Source: an uncultured Eubacteriales bacterium
GTDB taxonomy: Bacteria; Bacillota; Clostridia; Oscillospirales; Oscillospiraceae
Reading direction: 5' to 3'
Length of the DNA stretch: 40,082 nt
NCBI GenBank assembly: GCA_900319935.1
Contig: ONQJ01000019.1
Span: forward strand, 1 to 40,082
Shown here: positions 6,492 through 15,893 of the stretch, piece after piece
Layout: every line of letters begins with the position of its first letter
Position numbering within the stretch: the first letter of the stretch is position 1
Notes under the pieces: generated by a model
What the model was told of the DNA's origin: nothing
What the model saw: only the letters and a program-made list of their open reading frames with translations
Database searches by the model: none
Made by a program: the position numbers and the translations under genes

Positions 6492-8810
6492 ATGGCGAAC
6501 AACAACTGGAAAAACGCGCCGGGCATCGGCATGCTGCGCCGCACGCTGTTCCTGATGGCAGTGTGCGGCATCGTCTCGTTTGTCCTGCTGCTGGGACGGC
6601 TGTACAGGCTTCAGATCACGGAGCATGAAAAATACGAGTCCCTTGCGATCTCCCAGCAGCTGCGCGAGGCGGGCGGCTCGCCCGTGCGCGGAGAGATCTG
6701 CGACCGGAACGGTTTTCCATTGGCGGTCAGCGCGTCGGTGGACAACGTCTATCTCAGCCCCGTTGAGATCGCCTCGAACGGAGAGGACAAGGATCTGATC
6801 GCGGACCGGCTCTCGGAGATCCTCGGCATCCCGCGCGAGGAGATCCGCGAGAAGGCGTCGCGCAAGGGCTCGTGGTACGTGACCGTGGCGCGCAAAGTCG
6901 AGCGGGAGACCGCGCAGCGGGTACGGGAGTTCAAGAACGAATGCGGCATCCGCGGCGTGCGGCTTGAGACCGACACGAAGCGCTACTATCCCAACGCGAC
7001 GCTCTGCTGCCATCTCATCGGCTTTGTCGGAACGGACAACAGCGGCCTTGAGGGGATCGAGGCGCAGTACAACGCCTTTCTGGAAGGAAGCGCGGGGAAG
7101 ACCCTGCGCGAAGTCAACGCCTACGGAGCGGAACTGCTTTTCGAGAAATATGCCGAGCATGTCGCCGGGACGCGCGGCTGCGATCTTGTCACGACGATCG
7201 ATTCGACGATCCAGTACTACATCGAAAAGCACCTCAAACAGGCCGTCGTCGACTATGACGTCCGCAACGGCGCGGGCGCGATCGCGATGGACGTCGATAC
7301 CGGCGCGATCCTGGCGATGGCCTCGCTGGGAAACTACGATCCGAACGACTTTCTTGCCGTCAGCGAGCAGGATCAGGCCGCGGTCGACGCGGCGGCAAGC
7401 CCGGAGGAGGCTGCCGGACTTCTGCGCGCCTTCCAGCAGCGTCAGTGGCGAAACAAGGCGCTTTCCGACACCTATGAACCCGGGTCGACCTTCAAGATCA
7501 TCACGCTGTCGATGGCGCTCGACTGCGGCGCTGTCGGCATGAACGACGCTTTTTACTGTCCGGGACAGGTCAGCGTCCTCGGACGCAGCAGCCCGATCCG
7601 CTGCTGGAAGGACGGCGGCCACGGCTCGCAGACGCTGACGCAGGCCGTGCAGCATTCCTGCAACGCGGCCTTCGTGAATATCGGACTGCGCGTCGGCGCG
7701 GAGCGCTTTTACGAATACTGCGACGCGTTCGGCTTTCTCAGGCTCACGGACGATCCGGACGAAAACCTGAGCGCCCGCACGGGCATCGATCTGGCGGGGG
7801 AGAGCGGGAGCATCTGGTGGAGTCGGAACACTTTCTGTTCCAAGCGCAATCTTTCCCAGCTCGCCGCGGCCTCCTTCGGCCAGACCTTCACGATCACGCC
7901 GCTGCAGCTCGTCACGGCCGTGAGCGCCTGCGTCAACGGCGGGCGGCTGATGAGACCCTACGTCGTCAGCGAGATCAGAGCGCCGGACGGCACGACGCTC
8001 GTGCGGCGCGAGCCGGAGCTCGTACGGCGTGTGATCTCGGAGGAGACGAGCCGGAAGGTACGCGGCATCCTCGAGCAGGTCGTCGGCGACCCCAACGAGG
8101 GCACTGGCCGAAACGCCTCGGTTGCCGGCTACCGCATCGGCGGCAAGACCGGAACGAGCGAAAAGGTCAGCCTTGAGGCGGCGACGGGGGAGAAGCAGTA
8201 CATCGTTTCCTTTATCGGTTTCGCGCCGGCGGACGACCCGAAGATCGCGCTGCTCGTCTTCCTCGACACGCCCTCGACGGAAACGGGCATCTATATCAGC
8301 GGCGGGCAGATGGCCGCGCCGCTCGTCGGCAAAATGCTGACGGACATCCTTCCGTATCTCGGCGTCAGACCTTTTTACAGCGAAGCGGAGAAGGCCAATA
8401 TGGACGCCGTCATGCCGCATACGGTGGGCAAAAGCCTCGGAGAGGCAGGAGAATTGATACGCGGCGCGGGACTTCGATACCGCACGCTCGGCGAGGGAGA
8501 CGCCGTCACCGCGCAGCTTCCCGCCGCCTACTGCGAGATCGCGCGCGGAACGGAGGTCATCCTGTATCTGGGAGCGGAAATGTCGAATGAAAAAGAAAGT
8601 GTTCCCAATTTGATCGGAATGCGCTATAATGATGCGCGTGATACCCTGTCCCGTCTGGGGATCTATATCCATTCCCTCAGCGCCGTCCTGGACGGGGAGA
8701 GCCAGTGCGTCGGCACGCAGAGTCTCCGCGAAGGAGCTTTGGCCGCGCACGGCAGCGTGATCGAGGTCTCGCTGCTCTCCTCCGATGACGAAATGCTGGG
8801 AAGGTATTAG
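6492..8810 (+). CDS. ftsI: Class B penicillin-binding protein with two PASTA domains (FtsI/PBP2B/SpoVD type)
   Basis: A 772-residue septal peptidoglycan transpeptidase anchored by one N-terminal helix (about residues 19-38). The PBP dimerisation domain follows (SPVRGEICDRNGFPLA). The transpeptidase domain holds all three active-site motifs: S332-T-F-K with the acylated serine, S389-C-N, and K552-T-G. Two PASTA domains end the protein, starting near MPHTVGKSLGEAGEL and VPNLIGMRYNDARDTL. PASTA domains help target these enzymes to the septum. Two PASTA domains resemble vegetative PBP2B/PBP2x more than the single one of B. subtilis SpoVD, but in Clostridia a single gene at this locus may serve both division and sporulation. 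The ATG has GGGAG seven bases upstream. Confidence 0.94.
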   Translation: MANNNWKNAPGIGMLRRTLFLMAVCGIVSFVLLLGRLYRLQITEHEKYESLAISQQLREAGGSPVRGEICDRNGFPLAVSASVDNVYLSPVEIASNGEDKDLIADRLSEILGIPREEIREKASRKGSWYVTVARKVERETAQRVREFKNECGIRGVRLETDTKRYYPNATLCCHLIGFVGTDNSGLEGIEAQYNAFLEGSAGKTLREVNAYGAELLFEKYAEHVAGTRGCDLVTTIDSTIQYYIEKHLKQAVVDYDVRNGAGAIAMDVDTGAILAMASLGNYDPNDFLAVSEQDQAAVDAAASPEEAAGLLRAFQQRQWRNKALSDTYEPGSTFKIITLSMALDCGAVGMNDAFYCPGQVSVLGRSSPIRCWKDGGHGSQTLTQAVQHSCNAAFVNIGLRVGAERFYEYCDAFGFLRLTDDPDENLSARTGIDLAGESGSIWWSRNTFCSKRNLSQLAAASFGQTFTITPLQLVTAVSACVNGGRLMRPYVVSEIRAPDGTTLVRREPELVRRVISEETSRKVRGILEQVVGDPNEGTGRNASVAGYRIGGKTGTSEKVSLEAATGEKQYIVSFIGFAPADDPKIALLVFLDTPSTETGIYISGGQMAAPLVGKMLTDILPYLGVRPFYSEAEKANMDAVMPHTVGKSLGEAGELIRGAGLRYRTLGEGDAVTAQLPAAYCEIARGTEVILYLGAEMSNEKESVPNLIGMRYNDARDTLSRLGIYIHSLSAVLDGESQCVGTQSLREGALAAHGSVIEVSLLSSDDEMLGRY

Positions 8811-8823
8811 AAGGATAAAAGAT

Positions 8824-10278
8824 ATGAAACTGTCCGGGATCTTACGAGATATCGAGATACTGTCCGCTACGGCGGACATGGATACGGAGATCGGCGGCGT
8901 CAGCTATGACTCCCGCCGGACCGAGAAGGGCGATCTCTTCGTCGCTGTCAAGGGCTTTTCTTCCGACGGCCACCGCTTTATCCCCACGGCGATGGAAAAA
9001 GGCGCCGCAGCCGTCCTCTGCGAGGATATCCCTGCGGACGGCACGCCGTACGTGCAGATCCGGGACTGCCGTCTCGGCCTTGCGCTCGCCAGCCGCAACC
9101 TCTTCGGCGAGCCGGCGAAGGAGATGACGCTCATCGGTATCACGGGCACCAGCGGCAAGACGAGCTCGAGCTATCTCATCAAGCACATGCTGGAAACAAG
9201 GCTCGGCGCGAAGGTCGGTCTCATCGGCACGAACGGACACATGATCGGCGAGGAGTTCCTTCATTCCGAGTTCACAACGCCCGAGAGCTATGAGCTTCAA
9301 AAGCTCTTCCGCCGGATGGCGGATGCGGGCTGCACGCATGTCGTCATGGAGGTATCCTCCCATTCGCTCGCGCTCGAGCGCGTGGCGGGCGTGCACTTCG
9401 ACGTGGCGCTCTATACCAATCTCTCGCAGGATCATCTGGATTTCCATCACACGATGGAGGAATACGCCGCCGCCAAGAAAAAGATCTTTTCCATGTGCTC
9501 GGCCGCCTGCGTCAACGCCGACGACGCCTGGGCGGACTATATGTGCGCGGATGCCGACTGCCCGATCCTTCGCTACGGCATCGATAACGACGAGGCCGAT
9601 CTGTGCGCCGGGAACGTCGAGCTCAGCGCCGGCGGCGTGCGCTTTGAAGCGGACTTCGCCGGGGAAAAGGCGCAGACCTCTCTTGCGATCCCGGGGCTGT
9701 TCTCCGTGCACAACGCCCTCGGAGTGATGGCGGCAGGACTCGTCCTGGGGCTCTCCCTTGAGGACTGCGCGGCGGCGCTGCGCGACGCAAAGGGCGTCAA
9801 GGGCCGTCTCGAGAGCGTTCCGACGGACGGCGATTATTCGATCATCATCGATTATTCCCACAAGCCGGACGCGCTGGAAAACGTGCTCAAAACGCTGCGT
9901 CCCGTCACGAGGGGACGGCTGATCGTGCTCTTCGGCTGCGGCGGCGACCGCGACAGGCTCAAGCGGCCGATCATGGGCGCGATCGCGGCGGACAACGCCG
10001 ACCTCTGCATCGTCACGAGCGACAACCCCCGGACCGAGGAGCCCGAGGCCATCATCGACGAGATCATGGAGGGATTCCGGGACAAAACGACGCCCGTGCT
10101 GCGCATCTGCGACCGCGGCGAGGCGATCCGCACGGCTATTGACAAGGCCTGCGCGGGTGATGTAATATTGCTTGCCGGGAAGGGCCACGAGGACTATCAG
10201 ATCGTGGGACGCGAAAAGCGCCATATGGACGAGCGGGAGATCGTGGCCGACTACCTTGAGAAGAGGAAACACAGATGA
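8824..10278 (+). CDS. murE: UDP-N-acetylmuramoyl-L-alanyl-D-glutamate--2,6-diaminopimelate ligase
   Basis: MurE adds the third residue of the peptidoglycan stem peptide in the cytoplasm, using ATP. The 484-residue protein has the Mur ligase ATP-binding loop GITGTSGKTSSSYL near residues 104-117 and the DNPR motif at 400-403. DNPR is the specificity signature for meso-diaminopimelate rather than lysine, so the wall is predicted to be DAP-type. An in-frame ATG 39 bases upstream lies inside the PBP gene. The ATG at 8824 is preferred, because MKLSGILRD matches the family N-terminus and AAGGAT lies upstream. The 3' end overlaps mraY by four bases. Confidence 0.96.
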   Translation: MKLSGILRDIEILSATADMDTEIGGVSYDSRRTEKGDLFVAVKGFSSDGHRFIPTAMEKGAAAVLCEDIPADGTPYVQIRDCRLGLALASRNLFGEPAKEMTLIGITGTSGKTSSSYLIKHMLETRLGAKVGLIGTNGHMIGEEFLHSEFTTPESYELQKLFRRMADAGCTHVVMEVSSHSLALERVAGVHFDVALYTNLSQDHLDFHHTMEEYAAAKKKIFSMCSAACVNADDAWADYMCADADCPILRYGIDNDEADLCAGNVELSAGGVRFEADFAGEKAQTSLAIPGLFSVHNALGVMAAGLVLGLSLEDCAAALRDAKGVKGRLESVPTDGDYSIIIDYSHKPDALENVLKTLRPVTRGRLIVLFGCGGDRDRLKRPIMGAIAADNADLCIVTSDNPRTEEPEAIIDEIMEGFRDKTTPVLRICDRGEAIRTAIDKACAGDVILLAGKGHEDYQIVGREKRHMDEREIVADYLEKRKHR

Positions 10279-11285
10279 CGATACAGCTCATGTGCGCCTT
10301 TATCCTGGCGTTCCTGTTTGCCACCGCTTTCGGCAAATACTACATTCCCTGGCTGCGCAGACAGAAGGCCGGACAGAATATCAAAAGCGAAGTCGAATGG
10401 CACAAGAAAAAAAGCGGCACGCCCACAATGGGCGGCGTCATGTTCATCCTGGGCGTCCTGCTCTCGCTGCTGACGATCGGATTCCCCAGCATGCTGCGCG
10501 GCCGCTTCGTCCACCTTTTTGTGTTCCTTTTTGCGCTGGTCTTCGGAGCGATCGGCTTCCTTGACGACTGGGAGAAGATCAAGAACAAGCAGAATCTCGG
10601 CCTCTCTGCCGGGATGAAGTTCCTTCTTCAGCTCTCGGCGGCGCTCGTGTTCGTTTTTCTGATGCGCCGCATCGGCTTTGTGCGCCCCAACCTGTTCATC
10701 CCGTTCTCCAACACGGTCGTTCCCATCCCGGAGTGGCTGTACTTCGTTTTCGCCGCCTTCGTGATCGTCGGAACGGTCAACGCCGTCAATCTCACCGACG
10801 GCGTGGACGGCCTTGCCACCGGCACCTCGCTGCCCGTGTGCCTGTTTTTCGTCGCGGTGACTTTCGCCTGGGGGAAGGACTTCCTGGAACTGGGCATTTT
10901 CGCCTCAGCGCTGCTGGGCGGACTGATCGGCTTTCTGGTCTACAACTTCAATCCCGCCCAGGTATTCATGGGCGACACGGGCTCTCTCTTCCTCGGCGGA
11001 GCGATCGCCGCGCTGGCCTTTGCCTACGACATGCCGCTGATCCTCATCCTGATCGGCATCATGTTCATCATCGAAACGCTTTCGGACATTATTCAGGTCG
11101 GCTACTTCAAGCTCAGCCACGGCAAGCGCGTGTTCAAAATGGCGCCTTTCCACCACCATCTGGAGATGGGCGGCTGGACGGGAAGAAAATGGAGCGAAAA
11201 AGAGCTGTTTGTCCTTTTTACTGGCATAACGCTGCTCTTCTGCATCATATCCTTTATTGGAGTGTTCCAACGCTATACCGTGTAA
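10275..11285 (+). CDS. mraY: Phospho-N-acetylmuramoyl-pentapeptide transferase (lipid I synthase)
   Basis: MraY transfers phospho-MurNAc-pentapeptide from UDP to undecaprenyl phosphate at the inner face of the membrane. The 336-residue protein has about ten membrane helices and the family signatures: GFLDDWEKIKNKQNLGL with the catalytic Asp pair, NLTDGVDGLATG, FMGDTGSLFLGG, and the cytoplasmic histidine loop HHHLEMGGW. Its start is coupled to murE through an ATGA overlap. murF normally precedes it and murD normally follows it in this cluster; both are missing here. Confidence 0.97.
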   Translation: MTIQLMCAFILAFLFATAFGKYYIPWLRRQKAGQNIKSEVEWHKKKSGTPTMGGVMFILGVLLSLLTIGFPSMLRGRFVHLFVFLFALVFGAIGFLDDWEKIKNKQNLGLSAGMKFLLQLSAALVFVFLMRRIGFVRPNLFIPFSNTVVPIPEWLYFVFAAFVIVGTVNAVNLTDGVDGLATGTSLPVCLFFVAVTFAWGKDFLELGIFASALLGGLIGFLVYNFNPAQVFMGDTGSLFLGGAIAALAFAYDMPLILILIGIMFIIETLSDIIQVGYFKLSHGKRVFKMAPFHHHLEMGGWTGRKWSEKELFVLFTGITLLFCIISFIGVFQRYTV

Positions 11286-11312
11286 GCTGAAAAAGCCGGG
11301 GAGGTGGGAGAT

Positions 11313-12470
11313 GTGCGTTACGACACGGCCCGCCTCTCCGACTTTTCCGTTTTGCGCGGCGAGGAGAAGAAAGACGGCGTGGATCAGATCTTTCTGATCC
11401 TTGTCCTGATCCTGCTCAGCTGCGGTGTGATCATGGTCCTCTCGGCCAGCTTTCCGCGCGCCAGTTACGATCCGGCGCACGTCACGGGCGGCAACGCCGC
11501 CTACTATTTCATCCGTCAGCTGATCTTCGCCGCAGCCGGAGTCGGCGCGATGCTGCTCTGCTCGCGCTTCCCGATGGGCTTTTACAGGCGTTATGCGCGG
11601 CACTTCATGGCGCTGACGCTGCTTCTGCTCGCGCTCGTGCCTTTTATCGGCGTCAAGGCCAACGGCTCGCGCCGCTGGCTCGGCGTGGGCTCGCTGACGC
11701 TGCAGCCCTCGGAATTGGCCAAGCTCGCCGTCATCCTGCTCTTCGCGGCGATGATCTGCAGACGGCGCGGCCGCATGCGCAGCTTTCGCGAGGGGATAGC
11801 GCCCTTTGCGCTCATCCTCGCGGTGATCGTCGGTCTGCTGGTGCTCGAGCCGCATTTTTCCGCCTCGATCATCATCCTGGCGATCGGCGCGGCGATGATC
11901 TTCCTCGGCGGCGCGCCGCTTGGCTGGTTTGCCGCCGCCTTCGGCGCGGCGGGAGCCGCGCTGGGCATACTGCTGGTGTTTTTCCCTTATGCGTCCACGC
12001 GCGTCAGCACCTGGCGCGATCCCTTTTCCAGCTCCTCGAACGAGGGGTATCAGATCGTCCAGTCGCTCTATACGATCGGCTCGGGAGGACTGGGCGGCGT
12101 GGGTCTGGGAGCCAGCCGGCAGAAGTATCTGTATCTGCCGGAGGAACACAACGATTTCATTTTTTCCGTTCTCTGCGAGGAACTCGGCTTTCTGGGCGCG
12201 GCGCTGGTGCTGCTGCTGTTCGCGCTGCTGATCCTGCGCGGCTATCAGATCGCGCTTCACTGCCGGGATCCCTTCAGCTTTCTCGTCACGGCGGGCATCA
12301 CCACGCTGCTCGCGCTGCAGGTCTTCCTCAACGTGGCGGTCGTTACGAATCTTCTGCCCTGTACGGGCATCTCTCTGCCGCTGTTCAGCTACGGCGGCAC
12401 GGCGCTGATCCTGCAGCTCGCCGAGATGGGGATCGTGCTGAGCGCCTCGCGCGAGATCGAGGCGGTATAG
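11313..12470 (+). CDS. ftsW: FtsW, septal lipid II glycosyltransferase of the SEDS family
   Basis: A 385-residue polytopic membrane protein with about ten helices that polymerises lipid II at the septum together with the class B PBP encoded upstream. SEDS signatures are clear: the extracellular loop segment SSNEGYQIVQSLYTIGSGG, then EEHNDFIFSVLCEELGF, and near the C-terminus GISLPLFSYGGTALI. Two in-frame GTG codons are possible starts (11304 and 11313). The second is preferred because GGGGAGGTG at 11298-11306 then sits six bases upstream, whereas the first would lie inside it. Sequence cannot fully separate FtsW from RodA; the dcw location decides for FtsW. Confidence 0.93.
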   Translation: MRYDTARLSDFSVLRGEEKKDGVDQIFLILVLILLSCGVIMVLSASFPRASYDPAHVTGGNAAYYFIRQLIFAAAGVGAMLLCSRFPMGFYRRYARHFMALTLLLLALVPFIGVKANGSRRWLGVGSLTLQPSELAKLAVILLFAAMICRRRGRMRSFREGIAPFALILAVIVGLLVLEPHFSASIIILAIGAAMIFLGGAPLGWFAAAFGAAGAALGILLVFFPYASTRVSTWRDPFSSSSNEGYQIVQSLYTIGSGGLGGVGLGASRQKYLYLPEEHNDFIFSVLCEELGFLGAALVLLLFALLILRGYQIALHCRDPFSFLVTAGITTLLALQVFLNVAVVTNLLPCTGISLPLFSYGGTALILQLAEMGIVLSASREIEAV

Positions 12471-12496
12471 AAAGAAAGGAAAGGGGAGGCCCAACG

Positions 12497-13615
12497 ATGA
12501 GATTTCTGTTCACCTGCGGCGGTACGGCCGGTCATATCAATCCGGCGCTGGCCGTCGCCGGACGGCTGCAGGAACTGCTCGGCGGCTGTGAGATCCTCTT
12601 TATCGGCGCCAAAGGCATGATGGAGACCGAGCTCGTCCCGCGCGAGGGCTACGAGATCCGGGAGATCGAGATCACGAACATCAGCCGGGAGCACAGTCTG
12701 CACGGCATGGCGCATAATATCAACACGCTCAAAAATGTGGCCGTTTCCACGGAGAAGGCGAAAAGGATCATCCGGGAATTCGGACCCGACGCCGTGATCG
12801 GGACGGGCGGTTACGTGTGCTTTCCCGTGCTGACGGCGGCGGCGAAGCTGCACATTCCGACCCTCGTGCATGAGAGCAACGCTCTTCCCGGTCTGACGAC
12901 GAGGCTGCTCGCCGAGAAGGTGGACAGGGTCATGGTCGGCTTCGAGGACAGCCGGGAGCATTATGCCAGACCGGAAAAGGTGACCGTCACCGGCACGCCG
13001 GTGCGCGGCAGTTTTTCAAGGTATACGAAGGAAACGGCGAAGAAGGAACTCGGGATCCCGAACGACAGGCCTCTTGTCGTTTCGGTCTGGGGCTCGCTTG
13101 GCGCGGGACACATGAACGCCGTCATGGCGGAGCTGATCCCGATGATGAAAGACGATCGGAGCTTTCACCTTATCCACGCCGCGGGCGGCGCCTATTATGA
13201 CGAGCTCTGCGAAAAGCTTGAAAAAAGCGCGCCGGATCACGAGACCTTCGGCGCGGAAGTGAGGCGCTATATCTACGATATGCCGCGCGTGATGGCGGCG
13301 GCCGATCTCGTGCTCTGCCGCGCGGGAGCGTCCTCCCTCGCGGAGCTGACTTATCTGGGAAAACCTGCAATCATCGTCCCCTCGCCGAACGTGACGAACA
13401 ACCACCAGGAAAAGAACGCGCGCGTGCTCGAACGGGCGGGCGGCGCGAAGGTCCTGCTGGAGGGCGAATTCGACGCGCAAAGCCTGTTTGACGGGATCAG
13501 GGAGCTGCTCTCAGACGGCGAAAAGCTCGGCGCGATGAGCGAGGCGATGCTCGCGCTGTCCGTCCCGGATGCGACGGACAGAATCTGCGGGATCATCCTT
13601 GAGACGCTGCATTGA
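12497..13615 (+). CDS. murG: UDP-N-acetylglucosamine--lipid I GlcNAc transferase
   Basis: MurG adds GlcNAc to lipid I to make lipid II on the cytoplasmic membrane face. The 372-residue protein shows the N-terminal G-loop TCGGTAGHINPALAVA, VHESNALPGLTTRLLA in the N-domain, a slightly altered second G-loop WGSLGAGHMN (usually GGSxGAxxxN), and the donor-binding RAGASSLAELTYLGKPAI with SPNVTNNHQEKNA. The ribosome site GGGGAGG lies eight bases before the ATG. A terminator-like hairpin separates it from murA. Confidence 0.96.
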   Translation: MRFLFTCGGTAGHINPALAVAGRLQELLGGCEILFIGAKGMMETELVPREGYEIREIEITNISREHSLHGMAHNINTLKNVAVSTEKAKRIIREFGPDAVIGTGGYVCFPVLTAAAKLHIPTLVHESNALPGLTTRLLAEKVDRVMVGFEDSREHYARPEKVTVTGTPVRGSFSRYTKETAKKELGIPNDRPLVVSVWGSLGAGHMNAVMAELIPMMKDDRSFHLIHAAGGAYYDELCEKLEKSAPDHETFGAEVRRYIYDMPRVMAAADLVLCRAGASSLAELTYLGKPAIIVPSPNVTNNHQEKNARVLERAGGAKVLLEGEFDAQSLFDGIRELLSDGEKLGAMSEAMLALSVPDATDRICGIILETLH

Positions 13616-13640
13616 CAGAAGGATACAAAATCACATCAAA

Positions 13641-13691
13641 AACCCTCCGGGCATAGAATGTTCTGATTTCGATGCGCGGGGGGTTCTTTTT
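13641..13691 (+). terminator. Terminator-like hairpin abutting the murA start codon
   Basis: Left arm 13641-13654 and right arm 13672-13685 pair over 14 positions with one G-U pair and one G-G mismatch, enclosing a 17-base loop. The right arm is followed by C and five T residues, and the next base is the A of the murA ATG. The only purine-rich ribosome site for murA (the G run at 13678-13683) lies inside the right arm, so the hairpin could both end transcription and hide the ribosome site. Confidence 0.6.
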
Positions 13692-15017
13692 ATGGATATC
13701 TGGCACATCAGAGGCGGCAACCGCCTGTTCGGAAGCTGTCGCGTACAGGGCTCGAAAAACGCCTCGCTTCCCGTGCTGGCCGCGAGCATCGTGTTTCCCG
13801 CCCGCTCCCGGATCCGAAACGTACCGCGGCTGAGAGACGCAGACGCCGCGGTGAGCATCCTCTCCCACCTGGGCTGCAGCGTCGGGAGAGAGGAAAACGA
13901 GCTGTACATAGATTCAGGCTTGGTCGCCGATGCGGACATCCCGCGGGAGCTGATGGCCGAGATGCGTTCGTCGGTCATTTTCATGGGCGCGCTGCTCGCT
14001 CGCTGCGGCGAGGCCCGGCTCAGTCTTCCCGGCGGCTGCCAGCTCGGCAAACGGCCGATCGACCTGCACCTGTCCGCTCTGCGCGCGATGGGAGCCGAGA
14101 TCAGCGAAGAGGGCAGCGATATCTTCTGCCGCGCGGCCAAACTGCACGGAGCGGAGATCGATCTGCGCTTTCCGAGCGTCGGCGCGACGGAAAACATCAT
14201 GCTCGCAGCCTGCGCCGCCGAGGGGAGGACGACCATCCACGGCGCGGCGCGCGAGCCTGAGATCGTCGCGCTTCAGAATTATCTCAGCTCTCTCGGCGCG
14301 CACATTTCGGGAGCCGGGAGCGGCAGGATCGTCATCTGCGGCGCCTCGGCGCGCGAGACCACGGACTACACGGTCCCGAGCGACCGTATCGTCGCCTCGA
14401 CGCTCGCCTGCGCCTGCGCGGCGGCGGGAGGAAGGATCATCCTGTCCGGGGTAAATTACGAGCATTTTTTGACGGTTCTCCACTTCCTAAATGAAGCGGG
14501 CTGTGATATAATACACTTTAACGACATCGTCGAGATCAGCTCAAGCGGCGTGCTGCGCGCGCCGGGAAGCGTCATTACGGCTCCGTACCCCGGATTCCCG
14601 ACGGACGCGCAGCCGATCCTCATGGCCGCGCTGCTGCGCGCGCAGGGGACGACGCAGTTTACGGAGACGATCTTCGAGAACCGCTATCGCCACGTCAGCG
14701 AGCTGCGCCGACTCGGCGCAGACATCAGCGTCGACGGCACGCAGGCCGTGCTGCGCGGCGTGAAGGAGCTGCGCGGCGAAACGCTGACAGCGCCCGATCT
14801 GCGCGGGGGAGCCGCCATGGTCGTGGCGGGACTGACCGCCCGCGGCGAGACGCGCGTGGTCGACGCGGGACACATCGCCCGCGGATACGAGAGCTTTGAC
14901 GACAGGCTCTGCGCTCTCGGCGCGGACGTCTGGATCGAACACAAAGGAAAGGGAACATACGAAGATGCCAGCCAACCGGATCAACCAGCCGCCTTCCAGC
15001 AAGCACGGCGAGTATAA
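13692..15017 (+). CDS. murA: UDP-N-acetylglucosamine 1-carboxyvinyltransferase
   Basis: MurA transfers enolpyruvate from PEP to UDP-GlcNAc, the first committed step of peptidoglycan synthesis and the fosfomycin target. With the ATG at 13692 the product has 441 residues, Lys22-Asn23 (QGSKNASLP) and the catalytic cysteine at residue 116 (GGCQLGKRPIDLH). These numbers match the well-studied enzymes and confirm this start over the open frame extending upstream. Cys rather than Asp at this position predicts fosfomycin sensitivity at the target level. The last 53 bases overlap the next gene, ftsQ, in another frame. murA between murG and ftsQ is a familiar clostridial arrangement. Confidence 0.95.
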   Translation: MDIWHIRGGNRLFGSCRVQGSKNASLPVLAASIVFPARSRIRNVPRLRDADAAVSILSHLGCSVGREENELYIDSGLVADADIPRELMAEMRSSVIFMGALLARCGEARLSLPGGCQLGKRPIDLHLSALRAMGAEISEEGSDIFCRAAKLHGAEIDLRFPSVGATENIMLAACAAEGRTTIHGAAREPEIVALQNYLSSLGAHISGAGSGRIVICGASARETTDYTVPSDRIVASTLACACAAAGGRIILSGVNYEHFLTVLHFLNEAGCDIIHFNDIVEISSSGVLRAPGSVITAPYPGFPTDAQPILMAALLRAQGTTQFTETIFENRYRHVSELRRLGADISVDGTQAVLRGVKELRGETLTAPDLRGGAAMVVAGLTARGETRVVDAGHIARGYESFDDRLCALGADVWIEHKGKGTYEDASQPDQPAAFQQARRV

Positions 15018-15744
15018 AAAACCGCGCAAGCGCTCGGTGAGCGGCGCGATACTGACCTTTGCGGTCGTCGTGATCGCGATCGTCTTTCTGATGAGCGTTT
15101 TTCTGCGCATCTCGGATATCAGCGTCAAAGGCAACGAACACTATACCGATGAAGAGATCATCAAGGCCATCGACATCGAGCAGGGCGACAACCTGTTCTT
15201 CTTTGACCGTTTCGCCGCGATCAGCCGTGTTTTCGCAAAGCTCCCCTACGTCGAGGAAGTTTCGCTGGAGCGGCAGCTGCCCAACAAGGTGATCATCACC
15301 GTCCAGGAATGCAAGGCGCTGGCCTATATCGCCGTCGGCGACGAAAACTGGACGATCGACCGCAGCTGCAAGGTGCTCGGCAAGGCGACGGACGACGAGC
15401 TCGGCGCGCTGATCCGCGTCGAGGGACTTGACCCGGGCACGCTGCTGATCGGCGAGCGGCTGACAAGCGCGGACGGCAGCGGGGAGATCATCGACTTCAT
15501 TTCAGACGTGCTCTACCAGATCCAGGCCCGCAATCTCGCCGAGCATATCCTGAGCCTTGATTTCTCCGATCCTCTCGGCGCGAGCATGCAGTACGGGACC
15601 CGCTTCACGGTGATCATCGGCGGAAAGAGCGAGGTCAACCACAAATTCGCCATGCTCGAATCCGTTCTGGAACAGCTCAAGGAGGGCGACGGAGGCGTCA
15701 TCAACGTTTCCGACGGCTCGACCGCACATTTCATCCCGCAGTGA
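14965..15744 (+). CDS. ftsQ: DivIB/FtsQ cell division protein
   Basis: A 259-residue bitopic protein with a basic cytoplasmic tail (about 1-25, YKKPRKRS), one membrane helix (about 28-48), then an external POTRA domain beginning ISDISVKGNEHYTDEEII. The rest matches the FtsQ/DivIB beta domain (LPYVEEVSLERQLPNKVIITV). It joins FtsL and DivIC in controlling septal wall synthesis. The ATG with AAGGAAAGGGA about ten bases upstream gives a 53-base overlap with murA. A later GTG at the start of the membrane helix is the only alternative and would remove the basic tail. No ftsA lies between this gene and ftsZ. Confidence 0.9.
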   Translation: MPANRINQPPSSKHGEYKKPRKRSVSGAILTFAVVVIAIVFLMSVFLRISDISVKGNEHYTDEEIIKAIDIEQGDNLFFFDRFAAISRVFAKLPYVEEVSLERQLPNKVIITVQECKALAYIAVGDENWTIDRSCKVLGKATDDELGALIRVEGLDPGTLLIGERLTSADGSGEIIDFISDVLYQIQARNLAEHILSLDFSDPLGASMQYGTRFTVIIGGKSEVNHKFAMLESVLEQLKEGDGGVINVSDGSTAHFIPQ

Positions 15745-15797
15745 TTAAACTATTTACAAAAAGATTACAATTACTTTCACAAGAATGAAAAAACAGC

Positions 15798-15826
15798 TTG
15801 ACCTTGAGTGAGAAATGTAATAATAT
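15798..15826 (+). promoter_or_regulatory. Sigma-A-type promoter of ftsZ
   Basis: TTGACC (15798-15803), a 17-base spacer and TAATAT (15821-15826) form a good promoter in the 149-base AT-rich gap before ftsZ. The predicted start near 15833 leaves a leader of about 60 bases. This would let ftsZ be expressed apart from the mraZ operon. Confidence 0.82.
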
Positions 15827-15893
15827 AGCTTTACATAGCGAACTACGACTTCTTGTCAGATATATTGTTCGATAAAAACAGGGAGGCAATACA

